7,491 nt of DNA from Defluviitaleaceae bacterium (GTDB lineage Bacteria; Bacillota; Clostridia; Lachnospirales; UBA5962): NCBI GenBank assembly GCA_009780765.1, contig WQZK01000086.1:1-7491 (forward strand), read 5' to 3'. Positions 1 to 6,240 of this stretch are shown here, piece after piece; position 1 is the stretch's first letter, and every line of letters starts with the position of its first letter. The notes under the pieces are model-generated. The model had not been told where the DNA came from, did not search any database, and was given only the letters and a program-made list of their open reading frames with translations. Both the position numbers and the translations under genes were made by a program.

Positions 1-46
1 ATAGAAACATAAAAATTACTACAAAAGACGATTTGGAGGCTTTTAG

Positions 47-511
47 ATGAAAACAGTTGATATTTATACAGATGGGGCTTGCTCTGGCAACCCCGGTCCT
101 GGTGGCTATGGAATTGTTCTTTTGTATAATGGGCAAAGAAAAGAAAGTTCAGAAGGGTTTAGAAAAACTACAAATAACCGCATGGAAATGCTTGCGGCTA
201 TTAAGGCATTAGAAGCACTTAAAGAAAAATGTAATGTAAATTTATACTCTGATTCTAAATATGTTGTTGATGCTATAAATAAAGGCTGGGCAGTTAATTG
301 GAAAAAAAATAATTGGATGCGAAATAAAAAAGATAAGGCACTTAATCCTGATTTATGGGAAAGGCTTTTAAATCAAATAAATAATCACAATGTAACGTTT
401 ATTTGGGTTAAGGGCCATGCCAATAATGTGGAAAACGAGCGTTGTGATGAGCTTGCTCGAAATGCGATAACAGCGGGCGATTTAAAAATTGATGAAAATT
501 ATGAAAAATAG
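47..511 (+). CDS. rnhA: Ribonuclease HI
   Basis: Cytoplasmic endonuclease that cuts the RNA strand of RNA:DNA hybrids, for example R-loops and leftover primers. The 154-residue product has the usual length of bacterial type 1 RNase H. It opens with the signature TDGACSGNPGPGGYG (residues 8-22). The four metal-binding acidic residues are all present: Asp9, Glu47 (in NRMEMLAA), Asp69 (in YSDSKYV) and Asp134. The mobile-loop histidine is His124 (in VKGHANN). The basic, Trp-rich segment at residues 79-104 matches the substrate-binding 'basic protrusion' of E. coli-type enzymes. The start is fixed by GGAGG at 35-39, seven bases before the ATG. The gene appears intact. It stands alone on its strand and converges on the 643-1548 gene, with a hairpin between them. 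Only 46 upstream bases are in the window, so its promoter and any upstream operon partner are not visible. Confidence 0.96.
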   Translation: MKTVDIYTDGACSGNPGPGGYGIVLLYNGQRKESSEGFRKTTNNRMEMLAAIKALEALKEKCNVNLYSDSKYVVDAINKGWAVNWKKNNWMRNKKDKALNPDLWERLLNQINNHNVTFIWVKGHANNVENERCDELARNAITAGDLKIDENYEK

Positions 512-529
512 GTTTTAATAAATAAAAGT

Positions 530-567
530 AAAACTCCACTGTTTTGTTAATAAGATGGTGGAGTTTT
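530..567. terminator. Probable bidirectional intrinsic terminator
   Basis: A perfect 10-bp inverted repeat (aaaactccac at 530-539, gtggagtttt at 558-567) sits between the convergent rnhA and 643-1548 genes, with a loop of about 18 bases. Read on the minus strand, the stem is followed by a T-rich stretch (acttttatttatt), a good intrinsic terminator for the minus-strand genes. Read on the plus strand, the only T-run is the TTTT that closes the stem, so termination of rnhA is plausible but weaker. Confidence 0.72.
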
Positions 568-592
568 GTGTACTCTGTTGTATGTAAATTGT

Positions 593-643
593 TTAATTAC
601 AAAGTACTTCTTTTGGGGTTTCAACTTTAATCTTTAAGTTCAT
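593..643 (-). other. Possible 16-codon ORF overlapping the stop of the membrane-protein gene
   Basis: The minus strand reads TAATG at 645-641, so the stop codon of the 301-residue gene shares a base with an ATG. The ATG opens a frame encoding MNLKIKVETPKEVLCN, then TAA. The composition looks protein-like rather than random. The stop/start overlap is the arrangement expected for translational reinitiation. It has no Shine-Dalgarno of its own beyond the coding end of the upstream gene, and it is very short. It may be a tiny coupled peptide, the frameshifted former C-terminus of the upstream protein, a leftover of a degraded gene, or chance. I do not recognise the peptide. Confidence 0.2.
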
Positions 644-1548
644 TAAATACTCACATCTATTTTATTTTTTAATTTTTCCTCTGCTTTTTTTATTGTAGGG
701 AGGAGATTCGAATATTTTTCATTAAAAAGAGCAAAAAAATTTTCAGGTGCTTTACAAATCAAGCTATAAGTTTCATCTAGTCTTCCCTTTACATCTTCAT
801 CAGCAATGCGTATTTCCTCGAATTCATCAATATTTTTTTGGATTTCTTGTGAAATGTCACGTATATATTTTTTTTCTTCATCTGACTGTTCGGTAGCTAT
901 TTTTTTTATAAATTCATCAATTCTACTCAGTCGAAGCTTGCTTGAACTAATTATAAGTTTGCACATATTAGTATTGCTATCAAAGGCAAGTTTAAGATTT
1001 TTACGCTCAATCAAAAGATTATAAAAGTCCAAAAGCAAGTTAGTATATACTTTAGCATATTCTTGCAATTCTTTATACTCATCTTCAATGAGCTTGTTTT
1101 CTTCATACGTAAAATCTTTGTTTATATTAATCATACTTCTCAAGTCGTTATAAAGCTCATATATTTCTTGAGGTTTTTCCATCCAATTGAAAATGTTGTC
1201 TTTAAATGTATCTAAGATGATAGACTGATTGTCTATTTTAGACAACATGAGTCGAAGATTGCTAGAAACAAAATTAAGCCTCTGAATTGCCATTTCTCTC
1301 TTGCGTTCATTTTCTCGTTTTATATTCTCGTTTCTCATTTTTTTGTTTTCATATTTGATAGTGATATAAATAGCTATAAGCGTCGCAAAGCCTCCCAAAA
1401 TTGAGCCATAGTATCCTAAAGTTTCAGAAGCTCCCCAATGAGTAACATATCCGCCAATATTGTACATTTCATTAATTAAAATTGGTACGCCAATAATTAG
1501 CAAAACAACAACAATCAATATTATAAGTATTTTTAATGGTAATTTCAT
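643..1548 (-). CDS. Uncharacterised two-helix membrane protein with a helical cytoplasmic domain
   Basis: I cannot assign a function to this 301-residue protein. The N-terminus has a hydrophobic helix at about residues 5-25 and a second at about 44-64 (LGYYGSILGGFATLIAIYIT), joined by a short loop containing HWG. A very charged, Lys/Glu/Arg/Asn-rich segment follows at about 65-90 and is likely coiled coil. The rest, to residue 301, is predominantly helical and polar with no catalytic motif I recognise. By charge the body should lie in the cytoplasm. The pattern 'LG-(Y/F)-x-G-S-x-L-G-G ... T(I/L)' ending the second helix recurs in uncharacterised Firmicute membrane proteins and resembles the N-terminal layout of putative AbiC-type phage-abortive-infection proteins. 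That link is by architecture only. The start has a G-rich site (GGGGGGAG at 1551-1558) just before the ATG. The coding DNA looks more AT-rich than rnhA or pot, consistent with an accessory gene. It lies 31 nt after the DUF3343 gene with no terminator between, so the two are probably co-transcribed. Confidence 0.8.
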   Translation of the reverse strand: MKLPLKILIILIVVVLLIIGVPILINEMYNIGGYVTHWGASETLGYYGSILGGFATLIAIYITIKYENKKMRNENIKRENERKREMAIQRLNFVSSNLRLMLSKIDNQSIILDTFKDNIFNWMEKPQEIYELYNDLRSMININKDFTYEENKLIEDEYKELQEYAKVYTNLLLDFYNLLIERKNLKLAFDSNTNMCKLIISSSKLRLSRIDEFIKKIATEQSDEEKKYIRDISQEIQKNIDEFEEIRIADEDVKGRLDETYSLICKAPENFFALFNEKYSNLLPTIKKAEEKLKNKIDVSI

Positions 1549-1579
1549 AACTCCCCCCTATAGTCTTCTTACAAATAAA

Positions 1580-1798
1580 CTAATCAAAATCGTAAATGCC
1601 ATTTGTTGAAATTTCGTTTTTAATAATAAGCTCTGATACTTTTTCAAAATCATCTAAACTTATTCTTAAAGCAAACCCACAAGAAGCACTTAGTTTTCGC
1701 GGTGTTGGAATCATTTTTGATAAAATTTTATTGTCGCTTAGAATTCTTTCCATAAAAAGAGCTTGGTGTGTTGAATTAAAAGTATATAACTTGTACAT
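1580..1798 (-). CDS. DUF3343 protein (putative Se/S carrier-like)
   Basis: The 72-residue protein matches the DUF3343 family, described as putative selenium/sulfur carrier-like proteins. Family hallmarks are the N-terminal FNSTHQALFMERIL (residues 7-20) and the core PTPRKLSASCGFALR (31-45). Cys40 is the only cysteine and is the residue presumed to carry the thiol or persulfide/selenide. Length is typical of this single-domain family. Members often sit beside cysteine desulfurase, YedF/SirA or selenium-metabolism genes. None of those is visible here, so it is an orphan copy and its partner is unknown. The start is supported by GAGG at 1805-1808, six bases before the ATG. Its own candidate promoter (1829-1857) is overlaid by a perfect inverted repeat, and the membrane-protein gene follows on the same strand. 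The family call is strong, the biochemical role is inference. Confidence 0.85.
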   Translation of the reverse strand: MYKLYTFNSTHQALFMERILSDNKILSKMIPTPRKLSASCGFALRISLDDFEKVSELIIKNEISTNGIYDFD

Positions 1799-1808
1799 TT
1801 TGAACCTC

Positions 1809-1838
1809 GTGATATGATATTTTTATATATCATATCAC
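1809..1838. repeat. Perfect 12-bp inverted repeat, likely operator
   Basis: The arms gtgatatgatat (1809-1820) and atatcatatcac (1827-1838) are exact reverse complements around a 6-base spacer. The whole element spans 30 bp and is centred between 1823 and 1824. It lies between the hydrolase stop (1849) and the DUF3343 start (1798). Its right arm contains the predicted -10 box and its centre falls on the expected transcription start, a classic repressor position. Each arm carries a tandem GATAT GATAT. No T-run follows on either side in the right place, so an intrinsic terminator is unlikely. A hairpin in the mRNA leader just before the ribosome site is the alternative. Confidence 0.6.
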
Positions 1839-1857
1839 ATTTTTCAACTTAATTCAA
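1829..1857 (-). promoter_or_regulatory. Predicted sigma-A promoter for the DUF3343/membrane-protein genes
   Basis: On the minus strand, TTGAAT (1857-1852) is followed by a 17-base spacer and TATGAT (1834-1829). The -10 is preceded by TG one base upstream (TGaTATGAT), giving an extended -10. Transcription would start near 1822, about 24 bases before the DUF3343 ATG. The -35 overlaps the last codons of the upstream hydrolase gene just before its stop codon. Read from sequence only, not measured. Confidence 0.5.
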
Positions 1858-2808
1858 ATATTTTGAACTAAAATCTTTTATAACTTTCCAATAGTCTGCT
1901 TTGCCTATATTTTCACAAACACCGTGTCCCGCATTTTTTACAATAAAAAGTTCTTTTTCACAGGTTGCTGCTTCATAAAGCTTATGAACCATATGCGTTG
2001 GAACAAATTCGTCTTTCTCGCCATGTATAAATAAAAGAGGAGTTTTACATTTTTTAACTTGATTAATGCAAGAAGCTTCACTTAGTTTATATCCTGCAAT
2101 AATATTTGACACAATTTCACACATGTGAATAAACGGAAACCTAGGCAATTTAAACAGTTTTTTAAGTTGATAGCTGAACTCTTCTACAACTGAAGAATAG
2201 CCACAATCTTCTATAATACATTTAACATTTTTGGGCAAATCTTCGCCCGATGCCATCATAACTGTTGCGGCCCCCATAGAGTAACCATAAAGCAAAATCT
2301 TAGAATACTTATCTCTTTCAACTATCTTGTTTACCCATTCTACTAAATCAAGCCTATCATGCCATCCCATTGTAACGTAGTCGCCTTCGCTTTTGCCATG
2401 ACCTCTACAGTCGGGTAAAAGCACATTATAGCCAAGTTTGAAGAATTTTCTAGCCATATACATCATATCGTTCCCATTTGCACTATATCCATGAACCAGT
2501 ATTGCCCATTTTTTAGAATACTCTCGCTGCCGATATACTTGTGCAAAGAGGCGAGTTTTGTCGAAAGATTCAATAAACCCATCTCTTTTAATAGATCTTT
2601 TTATGAATTTATCAATCTTTTCTTTGTCTTTTTTGGCATCGTTTTTTATAAGCTGCATTTCACGAGAATCTTTAGACATTCTTTCAAACATTTCAAACCC
2701 ATCACGGCTAAGGGCAAAGTCTACAAGTTTTACGCTTTTATACACCGTATAAATGAATAATCCTGATAAAAATATTTTAAAAGCGGGTGCTATATTTTTC
2801 CTTTTCAT
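1849..2808 (-). CDS. Membrane-anchored alpha/beta hydrolase (YqkD-like)
   Basis: A 319-residue serine hydrolase of the alpha/beta fold (COG1073-like, similar in layout to B. subtilis YqkD), substrate unknown. An N-terminal hydrophobic helix (about residues 10-31, after MKRKN) should anchor it in the membrane. A charged linker with many Lys/Asp residues follows at about 45-75, then the hydrolase domain from about 85. The oxyanion-hole motif is HGYSANG (106-112), followed by DCRGHGKSEG (133-142). The nucleophile elbow is GYSMG with Ser177, the acid is Asp266 (in HGEKDEFVP), and the general base is His295 (in NAGHG). The triad is complete, so it should be active. An in-frame ATG 66 bases upstream (2874) has no ribosome site, whereas ATG 2808 has GGAGG nine bases away. 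The gene is divergent from the XRE-pot operon, with 159 bp between starts. A peptidase, esterase or thioesterase role cannot be distinguished. Confidence 0.88.
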   Translation of the reverse strand: MKRKNIAPAFKIFLSGLFIYTVYKSVKLVDFALSRDGFEMFERMSKDSREMQLIKNDAKKDKEKIDKFIKRSIKRDGFIESFDKTRLFAQVYRQREYSKKWAILVHGYSANGNDMMYMARKFFKLGYNVLLPDCRGHGKSEGDYVTMGWHDRLDLVEWVNKIVERDKYSKILLYGYSMGAATVMMASGEDLPKNVKCIIEDCGYSSVVEEFSYQLKKLFKLPRFPFIHMCEIVSNIIAGYKLSEASCINQVKKCKTPLLFIHGEKDEFVPTHMVHKLYEAATCEKELFIVKNAGHGVCENIGKADYWKVIKDFSSKYLN

Positions 2809-2817
2809 GGTTTTAAA

Positions 2818-2822
2818 CCTCC
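2818..2822 (-). promoter_or_regulatory. Shine-Dalgarno deciding the hydrolase start
   Basis: CCTCC on the plus strand reads GGAGG on the minus strand, nine bases before ATG 2808-2806. The longer in-frame start at 2874 has only AT-rich sequence (gctatagaa) before it. The 22 extra residues it would add are therefore probably untranslated leader. Confidence 0.7.
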
Positions 2823-2909
2823 GTAGTAAAATCGCTAATATTTTACCCAAAAAATTTAATTTTACTCTTGACATTTCTATAGCAATATGTTTAAATATAT
2901 ATTGATAAG

Positions 2910-2939
2910 TTTACAAATTCTAAACAAAAAGGTTATATT
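2910..2939 (+). promoter_or_regulatory. Predicted promoter of the regulator-potABCD operon
   Basis: TTTACA (2910-2915) matches five of six -35 bases. It is followed 18 bases later by TATATT (2934-2939), or 17 bases later by TTATAT (2933-2938). Transcription would begin near 2945, just ahead of the regulator start. This placement also rules out the long upstream reading of the regulator frame from 2887. A small dyad, gttta...taaac (2909-2925), overlaps the -35 but is too short to call an operator. Confidence 0.45.
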
Positions 2940-2967
2940 ATTAAACTTGAAGAATATGGTGAAAACA

Positions 2968-3507
2968 ATGCAAATTGGTGAAAAAATTAAACAGCTTAGA
3001 ATAAAAACAAACCTCACTCAGGAAGAGCTTGCCAACAGAGCAGAGCTTTCAAAAGGCTTTATTTCACAGCTTGAAAGGGATTTAACGAGTCCATCTATAA
3101 CAACTTTGGTCGATATTTTAGAGTGCCTTGGCACAACGCTTAAAGACTTTTTTTCAGAAGAACAAAACGACAAGATTGTTTTTGGTGAGGAAGATGTGTT
3201 TATTCAAGAAAACGATGAGTTACTTTATAACATAGAATGGATTATACCAAATGCTCAAAAAAACTGCATGGAACCTATACTTTTAAGGCTTAAGCCTAGT
3301 GGCTGTTCGGAGCTTTATTCGGCTCATAACGGAGAGGTTTTTGGCTATGTTCTTCATGGAAATGTAACGCTTAGAATAGGAAACAAAAAGTTTAGTGCGA
3401 AATCTGGCGAAAGTTTTTACTACAATGCTAACTCTTCGCACTGCATAGAAAATAATAATAATGCTGATTCTGTTGTTTTGTGGGTTTCAACCCCGCCAAA
3501 CTTTTAA
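2968..3507 (+). CDS. XRE-family regulator with C-terminal cupin domain
   Basis: A 179-residue DNA-binding regulator. An HTH_3 (Cro/C1-type) domain fills residues 3-61, with helix-turn-helix TQEELANRAELSKGFISQLE (17-36) and the conserved SPSITTLVDIL that follows. A linker leads to a cupin_2 beta-barrel at about 100-176. This keeps the first-motif His120 and Glu123 (SAHNGEVFGYVLHG) and the second-motif His158 (SGESFYY...SSH). The fold commonly senses a small ligand, and in this family location it is linked to polyamine or amino-acid control. It is first in the operon, 18 bases before potA, so it most likely regulates the pot genes and itself. Whether it represses or activates cannot be seen. 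I chose ATG 2968 because the product then begins MQIGEKIKQLR like its relatives, with GGTGA at 2959-2963 as a modest ribosome site. ATG 2956 is possible. The frame open from 2887 would start before the promoter. Confidence 0.9.
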   Translation: MQIGEKIKQLRIKTNLTQEELANRAELSKGFISQLERDLTSPSITTLVDILECLGTTLKDFFSEEQNDKIVFGEEDVFIQENDELLYNIEWIIPNAQKNCMEPILLRLKPSGCSELYSAHNGEVFGYVLHGNVTLRIGNKKFSAKSGESFYYNANSSHCIENNNNADSVVLWVSTPPNF

Positions 3508-3525
3508 ACTTGGGAGGGACGTAAA

Positions 3526-4602
3526 ATGGAAGAAAATCGCCTTATAAATTTAATTGATGTATCTAAGACTTTCGATGGTTACACAAAGGTCTTAGATAAT
3601 ATAAACTTGTATATAAAAAAGAACGAATTTCTAACGCTTTTAGGCCCTTCAGGTTGTGGCAAAACCACAACTCTCAGGATTATAGGCGGTTTTGAAACGC
3701 CAAGCTCTGGCGATTTATTATTTGAAGGCGAAAGTATTTTGGGCCTTGCCCCTCATAAAAGGCGTGTTAATACGGTTTTTCAGAAATACGCATTATTCCC
3801 TAATATGAATGTTTATGATAATGTGGCTTTTGGGCTTAATATAAAAAAAGTTGATAAAAATGAAATAAAAAAAGAAGTTTCTAGAATGTTAGAGCTGGTT
3901 AATTTGAACGGGTTTGAAAAGCGCTCTGTAAACTCACTTTCTGGTGGTCAGCAGCAGCGTATAGCTATAGCTCGTGCACTAATTAATAAACCCGAAGTTT
4001 TACTTTTAGATGAGCCGCTTGGTGCATTAGACCTAAAACTTAGAAAAGAAATGCAAATAGAGCTTAAAAACATGCAAAAAGAGCTTTCGATAACGTTTGT
4101 ATACGTTACGCATGACCAAGAAGAGGCACTTACCATGTCTGATACAATTGCAGTTATGCACGGCGGAATTATCAAGCAAATCGGCTCACCTGAAGATATT
4201 TATAACGAGCCTAAAAACGCCTTTGTTGCTAATTTTATAGGTGAAAGTAATATAATTTCTGGTGTTATGCACAAAAATTACGAAGTTACTTTTGCAGGGC
4301 ACACTTTCCCTTGTATCGACAAGAATATTTCGGAAGACACTAACGTAGATGTTATTATCAGGCCGGAAGATATAAAAATCGTTTCGGAAGATATGGGTCA
4401 GTTAAAAGGTGTTGTGAAAAATGTGAAATTCTTGGGCATACATTACGAAATGCATGTTGAAGCGAGCGAGTTTACATGGAAAGTGCAGTCAACAGTTTTA
4501 AGCCCAGAAGGTTCTAATGTAGGGCTTACCGTTGCACCTGATTTAATACATGTTATGAAAAAAGATGAAGTAATTGCAAAGGAGGAGGCAGATGAAGAGT
4601 AA
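3526..4602 (+). CDS. potA: Polyamine ABC transporter, ATP-binding subunit PotA
   Basis: ATPase that powers spermidine/putrescine import on the cytoplasmic face of PotBC. The 358-residue protein has Walker A GPSGCGKT (40-47), the Q-loop Gln86 in FQKYALFP, signature LSGGQQQR (138-145), Walker B LLLDEP (159-164), D-loop GALD (166-169) and switch His196 in VTHD. A C-terminal OB/TOBE_2 regulatory domain occupies roughly residues 240-345, including VDVIIRPEDI, a segment typical of PotA/CysA-type importers. All catalytic residues are present. The start has a strong GGGAGGG (3512-3518) eight bases before the ATG. It begins 18 bases after the regulator gene, and its last 11 bases overlap potB, implying coupled translation. 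The acidic tail (KEEADEE) is encoded where the potB ribosome site lies. Polyamine rather than another substrate is inferred from the PotB/C/D partners. Confidence 0.95.
   Translation: MEENRLINLIDVSKTFDGYTKVLDNINLYIKKNEFLTLLGPSGCGKTTTLRIIGGFETPSSGDLLFEGESILGLAPHKRRVNTVFQKYALFPNMNVYDNVAFGLNIKKVDKNEIKKEVSRMLELVNLNGFEKRSVNSLSGGQQQRIAIARALINKPEVLLLDEPLGALDLKLRKEMQIELKNMQKELSITFVYVTHDQEEALTMSDTIAVMHGGIIKQIGSPEDIYNEPKNAFVANFIGESNIISGVMHKNYEVTFAGHTFPCIDKNISEDTNVDVIIRPEDIKIVSEDMGQLKGVVKNVKFLGIHYEMHVEASEFTWKVQSTVLSPEGSNVGLTVAPDLIHVMKKDEVIAKEEADEE
4579..4588 (+). promoter_or_regulatory. potB ribosome binding site inside potA
   Basis: AAGGAGGAGG lies within the last codons of potA, a few bases before ATG 4592. 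It is the strongest Shine-Dalgarno in the window and selects ATG 4592 over the upstream in-frame ATG 4574, which precedes it. The PotB product then begins MKSKLLSF. Confidence 0.8.
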
Positions 4603-5428
4603 ACTTTTGTCTTTTCCGTATATTTTGTGTATGATATTTTTGGTGATTATACCGCTTTTACTAATCGGATACTACAGTATCATAGATTTTGACGGGAATT
4701 TAACACTTAATAATTTTAGCCAAGTATTTGAACCTATGTTTCTTAGAATCATATGGCGTTCTATCCGCCTTGCGGTTATTTCAACGGCAATTTGTTTTGT
4801 TATAGGGTATCCTATAGCTTATATTCTAGCGTCTAGAGATTTTGTTAAAAAAAGTTTTTTGCTGTTTTTGTTTATTGTTCCTATGTGGATGAACTTCTTA
4901 CTTAGAACATATGCGTGGCTTACTATTCTTGAGAATAACGGAATTGTAAACACAATATTTAGGGCTTTAGGTTTTGATGGGTTCCAGCTTTTGTATACAG
5001 AGGGTGCAGTTGTTCTTGGCATGGTTTACAATTATTTGCCTTTTATGGTTTTGCCTATATACACTGTTTTAACTAAGATGGATAATAGCCTTTTAGAAGC
5101 CTCGGCAGATCTTGGTGCAAACAGACGAAAAACATTTACTAAAGTTGTTTTTCCGCTAAGTATACCGGGTGTTGCGTCAGGGGTTACAATGGTTTTTATG
5201 CCATCGGTAACAACATTTGTTATTTCAAACCTTCTAGGCGGAGCAGATTTCTTACTTATCGGAAACCTTATAGAGCAGCAATTCTTTAGGGCAAACAACT
5301 GGTATTTTGGTGCAGCACTTGCGGTTGTTATGATTGTAATAATTTTGGTGTGCAATACTTTTGTTACTCTTTTTGATAAGAACGATGATAATGAAAGGGA
5401 GGCGAAGCGTAAACATGAAAAAGCTTAA
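4592..5428 (+). CDS. potB: Polyamine ABC transporter permease PotB
   Basis: Integral membrane subunit that forms the translocation path with PotC. The 278-residue protein has six predicted membrane helices, near residues 9-30, 57-80, 88-110, 139-160, 191-213 and 240-258. The cytoplasmic EAA coupling loop that docks on PotA is EASADLGANRRKTFTKVV (169-186), with the conserved Gly175. Length and layout are those of MetI/BPD_transp_1 permeases of the PotB/PotH type. The N-terminus is an uncleaved helix (FPYILCMIFLVIIPLLLIGYY), as in relatives. The C-terminus is short and very charged (KNDDNEREAKRKHEKA), and its coding DNA contains the potC ribosome site. It overlaps potA by 11 and potC by 14 bases. 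No disruption is seen. Confidence 0.94.
   Translation: MKSKLLSFPYILCMIFLVIIPLLLIGYYSIIDFDGNLTLNNFSQVFEPMFLRIIWRSIRLAVISTAICFVIGYPIAYILASRDFVKKSFLLFLFIVPMWMNFLLRTYAWLTILENNGIVNTIFRALGFDGFQLLYTEGAVVLGMVYNYLPFMVLPIYTVLTKMDNSLLEASADLGANRRKTFTKVVFPLSIPGVASGVTMVFMPSVTTFVISNLLGGADFLLIGNLIEQQFFRANNWYFGAALAVVMIVIILVCNTFVTLFDKNDDNEREAKRKHEKA
5397..5402 (+). promoter_or_regulatory. potC ribosome binding site inside potB
   Basis: GGGAGG is followed by 12 bases before ATG 5415, a longer gap than the usual 6-9. No better start lies between. The earlier in-frame ATGs from 5361 precede this site and would add residues unlike a PotC N-terminus. The long gap could lower PotC initiation and make it depend on translation arriving from potB. 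Confidence 0.55.
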
Positions 5429-6200
5429 AAGCATATATTTGGCTTTAATCCTGTTTTTCTTGTATGCACCAATTGTTGTTTTGGTTGTATTTAGTTTTAA
5501 CGCCTCACGTTCTCGTGGTGTTTGGGCAGGGTTTACACTTGACTGGTATCGTGCACTTTTTAGAGATACAAGGATAATGCGGGCACTTTACAATACTCTT
5601 TTGGTTGGAGTATTATCGGCACTAATTTCAACGGTTATTGGTACAATGGCGGCAATAGGAATTAACAATATGGGCAGAAAAAGCCGCAGGCTTATTATGA
5701 ATATTACGAATATACCTGTTTTTAACCCAGATGTTGTTATTGGTGTTTCATTAATGCTTTTATACGTTACCATTTTTAGTATTTTTAGGCGTGGTGAGCT
5801 TGGATTTATAACGCTTTTAATAGCACATATTTCTTTTAGCATACCATATATAATACTTTCGGTTTTGCCTAAGCTTAGAAGGCTTAATAAAAGCCTTTTT
5901 GAAGCAGCGATAGACCTTGGTGCAAAACCTGCCTACGCATTTTTTAAGGTAATTTTACCAGAAATTTCGCCGGGCATTTTAACTGGAATGATTTTGGCGT
6001 TTACAATGAGTATAGACGATTTTTTAGTAAGTTTTTTCACCACAGGGCCAGAGTCTGACACGTTGTCGGTAGTAGTTTTCTCAATGGCAAGAAGGGGCGT
6101 AAATCCATCAATAAACGCACTTTCAACACTCATGCTTTTAGTCGTTTTGATTCTCTTGTTTATTATCAATTTAAGAGATAAAAAGCGATTGACAGAATAA
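5415..6200 (+). CDS. potC: Polyamine ABC transporter permease PotC
   Basis: Second channel subunit, pairing with PotB. The 261-residue protein has six predicted helices near residues 8-27, 61-82, 100-121, 130-151, 186-208 and 233-252. The EAA loop is EAAIDLGAKPAYAFFKVILP (163-182), with conserved Gly169. The N-terminal pattern YAPIVVLVVFSFNASR followed by W..FTLDWY is characteristic of PotC/PotI proteins. So is the conserved IDDFLVSFFTTGP segment (200-212). The length is normal. It overlaps the end of potB by 14 bases and is followed by a 40-base gap to potD that holds no hairpin or clear promoter, so potD should be on the same transcript. Confidence 0.94.
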   Translation: MKKLKSIYLALILFFLYAPIVVLVVFSFNASRSRGVWAGFTLDWYRALFRDTRIMRALYNTLLVGVLSALISTVIGTMAAIGINNMGRKSRRLIMNITNIPVFNPDVVIGVSLMLLYVTIFSIFRRGELGFITLLIAHISFSIPYIILSVLPKLRRLNKSLFEAAIDLGAKPAYAFFKVILPEISPGILTGMILAFTMSIDDFLVSFFTTGPESDTLSVVVFSMARRGVNPSINALSTLMLLVVLILLFIINLRDKKRLTE

Positions 6201-6240
6201 GAATAAATAATTATCCATGAAATGAAAGGAAAGATTTAAA

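Noticed and set aside
1596..1817. 73-codon plus-strand frame opposite the DUF3343 gene
   Set aside because: It is the antisense shadow of a recognised family on the other strand.
1809..1838. Hairpin read as an intrinsic terminator of the hydrolase gene
   Set aside because: On the minus strand the stem is followed by gaggttcaaa rather than a T-run, and the stem is nearly all A-T. A promoter/operator reading fits better.
2809..2874. N-terminal extension of the hydrolase to ATG 2874
   Set aside because: No ribosome site precedes 2874, whereas GGAGG precedes 2808. The extra residues come before the natural membrane anchor.
2887..2967. N-terminal extension of the XRE regulator to ATG 2887
   Set aside because: It lies across the predicted promoter, lacks a ribosome site, and adds residues before a normal HTH-family start.
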